A DNA stretch of 64,000 bases from Paeniglutamicibacter antarcticus. Its GTDB lineage: Bacteria > Actinomycetota > Actinomycetes > Actinomycetales > Micrococcaceae. Below the pieces are notes generated by a model, which was not told where the DNA came from, did no database searches, and saw nothing but the letters and a program-made list of their open reading frames with translations. The first letter of the stretch is position 1, and every line of letters begins with the position of its first letter. Positions 60,631 to 64,000 of this stretch are shown piece by piece. Both the position numbers and the translations under genes were made by a program. Location: NCBI RefSeq assembly GCF_900010755.1, contig NZ_CZJT01000109.1, forward strand, positions 1 through 64,000, written 5' to 3'.

Positions 60631-61235
60631 GTGAGACAGTGAACCGACGCGTGCGAGTACGCGCCACCGATTCCAAGCACCGGCTCTTCACGGCCTCCAT
60701 GGAACTAATCGGGGCCCGCGGGCACCATGCTGTCAGCGTCGATGAAATCGCCAAGGCCGCGGGGGTTTCCAAGGGGACCGTGTACTACAATTTCGGATCC
60801 AAATCGGAACTGATCGCGGAGCTGCTCAGCTACGGCGTGGCGATCCTCTTTGAACGCTTGGAAGAGGGAGTGCAGGACCCTGACCCCACCCGGGGGCTGG
60901 AATCCATGATCTCCGGGTCCTTGGAATTCCTGGCCGAATACCCGTCGTTCGCGCAGCTGTGGATCTCCGAGCAGTGGCAGACCGAAAGCGAATGGGCAGC
61001 TTCCCTGGAACGCATGCGCCATGAGGTGATCGCGCTGGTTCAGCGGATGCTGGCCCGCATTGCGGCCTCGGGCACCCCGGCACCCACCCAACCGGGCATT
61101 GACCTGGATACCCTGGCGACGGCGATCTTCGGGGCCTCGTTGATCCTGGGCCGGGACCGGCTGGTGTTCCACCCCGAACGCAGCGTGGAAAGCTGCGTCC
61201 AGGCTGTCATGGCCTTTACTGCGCCGTTGCGTTAG
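60627..61235 (+). CDS. TetR-family repressor of the YhgE/Pip operon
   Basis: A 202-residue regulator. The HTH is GHHAVSVDEIAKAAGVSKGT followed by VYYNFGSKSELIAELL; the C-terminal helices (about 75-200) form the ligand domain. ATG at 60627 overlaps the YhgE stop (ATGA). It is the natural candidate for the palindrome at 57398, giving autoregulation. Its end overlaps the convergent ABC-like gene by 20 bases. Confidence 0.9.
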   Translation: MSETVNRRVRVRATDSKHRLFTASMELIGARGHHAVSVDEIAKAAGVSKGTVYYNFGSKSELIAELLSYGVAILFERLEEGVQDPDPTRGLESMISGSLEFLAEYPSFAQLWISEQWQTESEWAASLERMRHEVIALVQRMLARIAASGTPAPTQPGIDLDTLATAIFGASLILGRDRLVFHPERSVESCVQAVMAFTAPLR

Positions 61236-62940
61236 GTTCCGGCACCCCGGGCAAGGCAGCCGCTGTAGGCACGGCCGTTTCCGGCAGGTTCCAGGGCCTG
61301 TAGCCGGAGCACCACTCGGCCTCCGAGGCCACGATGACCACGCCGGGGTACCCGGCGAGCATTCCCGCGAGCTGTTCGCGGGCCGCCGCGTCCAGCAGGG
61401 AATCGATGCCGTCCAGGAGCAGCAGCGGCGGGTTTTCCAGCATGGCCCGGGCCACCATCAGGCCCGCCCGCTGGGAGGCGGACAGCGGCAACCCGCCGCG
61501 GCGCAGCTGCGTGTGTTCCCCCTGCGGCAGCGACCTGACGTCCAGGCCCAGCCGCCGGGCCAGCCCCAGGGCTTCCGCCGGATCGGCCTCCGGCCGCCGG
61601 TAGCGCAGGGCCCGCAGCACGGTGCCGCGCTCGGGCACCATCGATCCGAAGGCCGCCCCCACCAGTTTCCGGCGTTGCCGTTCCCCCAGCGCACCGGGAA
61701 TGCGCCCGTTGACCACCAGGTTCCGCTGCCGCAGGTGCGGAACCTGCTCCAGGCCGCCCAGCACGGGACCGTCCGCGGTGCGGGCGGTGGCCAATGCGGC
61801 AAGCAGTTCGCCGCGCAGCAGCGCGTCGGCGCCCGCCACCCGGATCCGTTCCCCGGGTTCGGCCCGGAGCTCGGGGATGGAGTGGCCGCCGATTTCCAGC
61901 CCGCCCACACGCACCCCGGAAAACCGGCCGGTCTGGATTTCGGCCGCCGCCCGCAGCGCGTCCGCGGGAAGTCCTGGGCCCGCCGCCAACGTGCGTTCCT
62001 CCTCCAGCAACGGGGCAACGATCCGGCGTGCCGCACGGTAGTTCTGCCGGTATTCCACGATGCGGCCCCATTCGCCCACCGGGGCCGCGCACAGCCCCAG
62101 CAACGTGAGGGCCGTGGCGATGTGCCCGGCGTCGAGTGCCGCGTGGCGGGCCACCAGGACCACCGCCGCCGTGGCCAGCAACGGCATCCCGAGCGAGAGC
62201 GCCCGCAGCACCGCGGCCAGCCGGGCCCTCTCCACGGCGGCGTCCACGACCTTGCCGCCGCTGGCCCGGACCCGGGACATCTCGCGGGACACCCCGCCGG
62301 AGGCAACCACGGCGCTGCTTGCGACCACGGTGTCGGCGATCCGCGCGGCCAGGTTGCCGCGGTTCCGCCGCAGGATCCGCGCCCGCTCGTAGGCGGGCCT
62401 CGCCAGCTGCCACAGCGCGCAGGCCAACAACAGCACCGGGACGCCCAGGGCCAGGGCCAGGGCCGGGTGCAGGTCCCAGAGCCCGGCGCCGGAAATGAGC
62501 AGCAGCGGGATGCCCGCCAGCAGCGGGGCGATGCCCTGTGATACCCAGTTGCGCACCGAGGACAGGTCGTTGCTGGCCCTGGCCACGGTGATGCCCACCG
62601 AGGGGGTCCTGCTGGCCAGCAGCGAGTGCGAGACCAAACCAAGTCTCAGCTGCGCCACGTAGTGCTGGCCCAGCCTTTCGGCCAGCACCCGTTCCAGGTA
62701 GCGCCCGTAGCCGAGCAGCAGGATCAGCGCGCCGATCCCCGCGGCCGTCGGCAGGACGGCTCCCCCGGAGACCAAGGCACCTACCAGCAGGGCCACGGCC
62801 ACGCCCAGCAAACCACAGGCCACGGCCAGCGCGACGAGCGCCGCGAAGAGGGCACGTCGCCTGCCGGTGACCAGCCGGGGCAGGCGGACGGCACCGCCCG
62901 CCGCATCCGGGGCACGGCCCGCGCTCTTGCGGCCGATCAC
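61216..62940 (-). CDS. CydC-like ABC protein with degenerate ATPase domain
   Basis: A 574-residue protein. Five or six membrane helices (about 20-315) of the ABC exporter type precede a nucleotide-binding-like domain (about 355-550). That domain keeps a signature-like LPLSASQRAGLMVARAML and a Walker-B-like LLLLDGIDSLLD, but the P-loop is replaced by IRVAGADALLRGELLAAL and the catalytic Glu by Gly. It probably does not hydrolyse ATP alone and may need a partner. GTG at 62940 overlaps the upstream stop (GTGA), so the genes are coupled. Confidence 0.78.
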   Translation of the reverse strand: MIGRKSAGRAPDAAGGAVRLPRLVTGRRRALFAALVALAVACGLLGVAVALLVGALVSGGAVLPTAAGIGALILLLGYGRYLERVLAERLGQHYVAQLRLGLVSHSLLASRTPSVGITVARASNDLSSVRNWVSQGIAPLLAGIPLLLISGAGLWDLHPALALALGVPVLLLACALWQLARPAYERARILRRNRGNLAARIADTVVASSAVVASGGVSREMSRVRASGGKVVDAAVERARLAAVLRALSLGMPLLATAAVVLVARHAALDAGHIATALTLLGLCAAPVGEWGRIVEYRQNYRAARRIVAPLLEEERTLAAGPGLPADALRAAAEIQTGRFSGVRVGGLEIGGHSIPELRAEPGERIRVAGADALLRGELLAALATARTADGPVLGGLEQVPHLRQRNLVVNGRIPGALGERQRRKLVGAAFGSMVPERGTVLRALRYRRPEADPAEALGLARRLGLDVRSLPQGEHTQLRRGGLPLSASQRAGLMVARAMLENPPLLLLDGIDSLLDAAAREQLAGMLAGYPGVVIVASEAEWCSGYRPWNLPETAVPTAAALPGVPEPNATAQ

Positions 62941-64000
62941 GAGACGCTTGCGCGCACCGGGACCAGGGCGGTGGCGACCTCGGGGTTGCACAGGGCGTAG
63001 GTGTCGATGACCGGGACCTCGAGCCGGGCGGCGGCCTCGGCGGTGGCCAGCGGGGAGGCGGTGAGCAGGCCGGAGACCGCTGCCACCGGCACCGCGGCGT
63101 CCTGCAGCACGTCAAGTCCGGCGCGGGCGCCGAGCGCGTCCTGGGCGGAGAACACCACGGTGTCCACGTACCCGGCAAAGAGCGGGTCGCGCAGCAGCCG
63201 GGAGGTCTCGCCCTGGTACAGGCCGTCGGCGATCTCGATGACCACCACGTCGGCGCCGGAAGCGGCCTGCTCGTCGATCATCGCGGCCAGCAGGTCGCGG
63301 ACCTCCTCGTAGGCGAGCTTGAAGGTGGTGGGGTAGCCGAAGTCGGTGAAGTCGCAGACCGGGAACGCGCCGGCGTCGATGAACAGGTTCGGGTCGTTGC
63401 CGGCCCCGGTGCCGGTGGCCTTGCCGGCCGCCACGTGCAGCCCGGCATTGGCCAGCCCGTTGACCAGGCAGCCCAGCGTGGTGGACTTGCCCGAGTTCAT
63501 CGAGGTGCCCAGCACCGCGATGACCGGCGGGCGCGGGGTGCCCGCCGCGCTGAGCGCCGCCAGCGACGGGTTCCCGACCTGCAGCGGCGCGAAGTCGCGC
63601 AGGTTCACCACGCCGTCCTTCGTGGCCAGCAGGCCGATCGGTTCGATCGCGGTGGCCGCATCGATCGAGGCGTGCATCTGCGTCACGTACCCGGCCAGGC
63701 CGCCGCCGGCGACCAGGTGGCAGGGTTCCAGGGTGTCCGGAACATGCGCCAGGAACTGGTCGGGGGCGTAGCGGTTGCCGTAGGCGACCATGATCTCTTG
63801 GCCGACGAACATCAGTTGGCGGCGGGACACCGGGGATTCGAGGCGGGTGTGCTTCCCGATTTCGGCGACCCGGGCGATGACCACGTCCCCGGGCCGCGGG
63901 GCGGTGTCCGCCCCGGCGACGAGGTGGAAGTCCCCGGGGTGCTTGGAGAATTCCGCGGCGACAAAGTGGGTCGTGTAGGCGGCGCGGATGTGCCGCGCCC
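62937..64000 (-). CDS. P-loop NTPase-like protein, 5' part outside the window
   Basis: The frame is open to the right edge, so at least 353 residues belong to the gene and its start is missing. The part seen has an N-terminal region (about 90 residues with RRQLMFVGQEIMVAYGNRYA), then a P-loop IAVLGTSMNSGKSTTLGCLV and a Walker-B-like ADVVVIEIADGLYQGETSRL. Similar loops occur in DUF1611/MobB-type nucleotide-binding proteins; the substrate is unknown. It is coupled to the degenerate ABC gene downstream. Confidence 0.68.
   Translation of the reverse strand, partial: ARHIRAAYTTHFVAAEFSKHPGDFHLVAGADTAPRPGDVVIARVAEIGKHTRLESPVSRRQLMFVGQEIMVAYGNRYAPDQFLAHVPDTLEPCHLVAGGGLAGYVTQMHASIDAATAIEPIGLLATKDGVVNLRDFAPLQVGNPSLAALSAAGTPRPPVIAVLGTSMNSGKSTTLGCLVNGLANAGLHVAAGKATGTGAGNDPNLFIDAGAFPVCDFTDFGYPTTFKLAYEEVRDLLAAMIDEQAASGADVVVIEIADGLYQGETSRLLRDPLFAGYVDTVVFSAQDALGARAGLDVLQDAAVPVAAVSGLLTASPLATAEAAARLEVPVIDTYALCNPEVATALVPVRASVS

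Noticed and set aside
61232..63178. 648-codon open frame overlapping the CydC-like gene on the same strand
   Set aside because: Extreme Arg/Gly/Pro content; the other frame gives a clear ABC protein.

Overview
The window is chromosomal DNA from a high-GC actinobacterium, most likely a member of the Micrococcaceae (Arthrobacter sensu lato, e.g. Paeniglutamicibacter or Glutamicibacter). Pointers are the block rlmB-cysS-ispDF-carD-lpqE-type lipoprotein, senX3/regX3 opposite phoU with gpmA nearby, a Bpa-type proteasome activator ending in GQYL, a GTP-type PEP carboxykinase, frequent GTG starts and DUF4193/DUF2516 proteins. No prophage, insertion sequence, integrase or CRISPR array was seen. The species call is inference; no search was run.

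Layout. 1-1.4 kb: the 5' tip of a 16S rRNA gene on the minus strand, its leader and promoter, and a GlgB-like protein that has only the N-terminal domains. 1.5-6.1 kb: rlmB, cysS, fused ispDF and carD (minus). 6.4-12.1 kb: an LpqE-like lipoprotein, senX3-regX3 opposite phoU, a DUF4193 protein, a tight three-gene operon (two one-pass membrane proteins and an ArsR-type regulator), and gpmA. 12.2-18.4 kb: a methyltransferase-like protein, DUF2516, a trans-sulfuration enzyme, tmk-holB and a secreted TAP-type peptidase. 18.4-28.0 kb: tRNA-Thr, MepB, a GNAT enzyme, an aldo/keto reductase, a sigma factor with a membrane partner, bpa, cstA with its small partner, a quinone oxidoreductase and tRNA-Ser(TGA). 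28.2-38.4 kb: an FAD/NAD(P) protein, an S9 peptidase, tRNA-Ser(GCT), a membrane protein with a threefold helical repeat, a RecQ helicase with a phosphoribosyltransferase-like tail, and manB. 38.5-46.0 kb: nsrR-hmp with two palindromic sites, a hydrolase with a PadR regulator, an SLC13 carrier and pckG. 46.3-54.5 kb: a sugar cassette (DUF2804, LacI regulator, GH1 glucosidase, ABC importer) lying between two identical tRNA-Arg(ACG) genes that share promoter and terminator. 54.6-64.0 kb: two alpha/beta hydrolases, a beta-propeller lactonase-like protein, a TetR-controlled YhgE/Pip operon whose ATPase-like partner lacks a P-loop, a degenerate CydC-like ABC protein and a P-loop protein cut by the window end.

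How the parts work together. NsrR probably represses hmp, which detoxifies nitric oxide, through two 23-bp palindromes. The LacI protein probably controls glycoside uptake and cleavage through perfect GAGAGCGCTCTC-type palindromes upstream of the binding-protein gene; the importer lacks its own ATPase and probably borrows a shared one. SenX3-RegX3-PhoU handles phosphate signalling. TetR probably represses the YhgE/Pip operon from a palindrome inside a promoter that appears to give a leaderless mRNA. Gene ends are marked by unusually long, often perfect, inverted repeats, many sited between convergent genes.

The items most worth following up are the paired tRNA-Arg genes around the sugar cassette, the two ABC-like proteins without normal Walker motifs, the membrane-protein/ArsR operon, the sigma-factor pair, the repeat protein at 32.9 kb and the catalytic-domain-less GlgB beside the rRNA operon.
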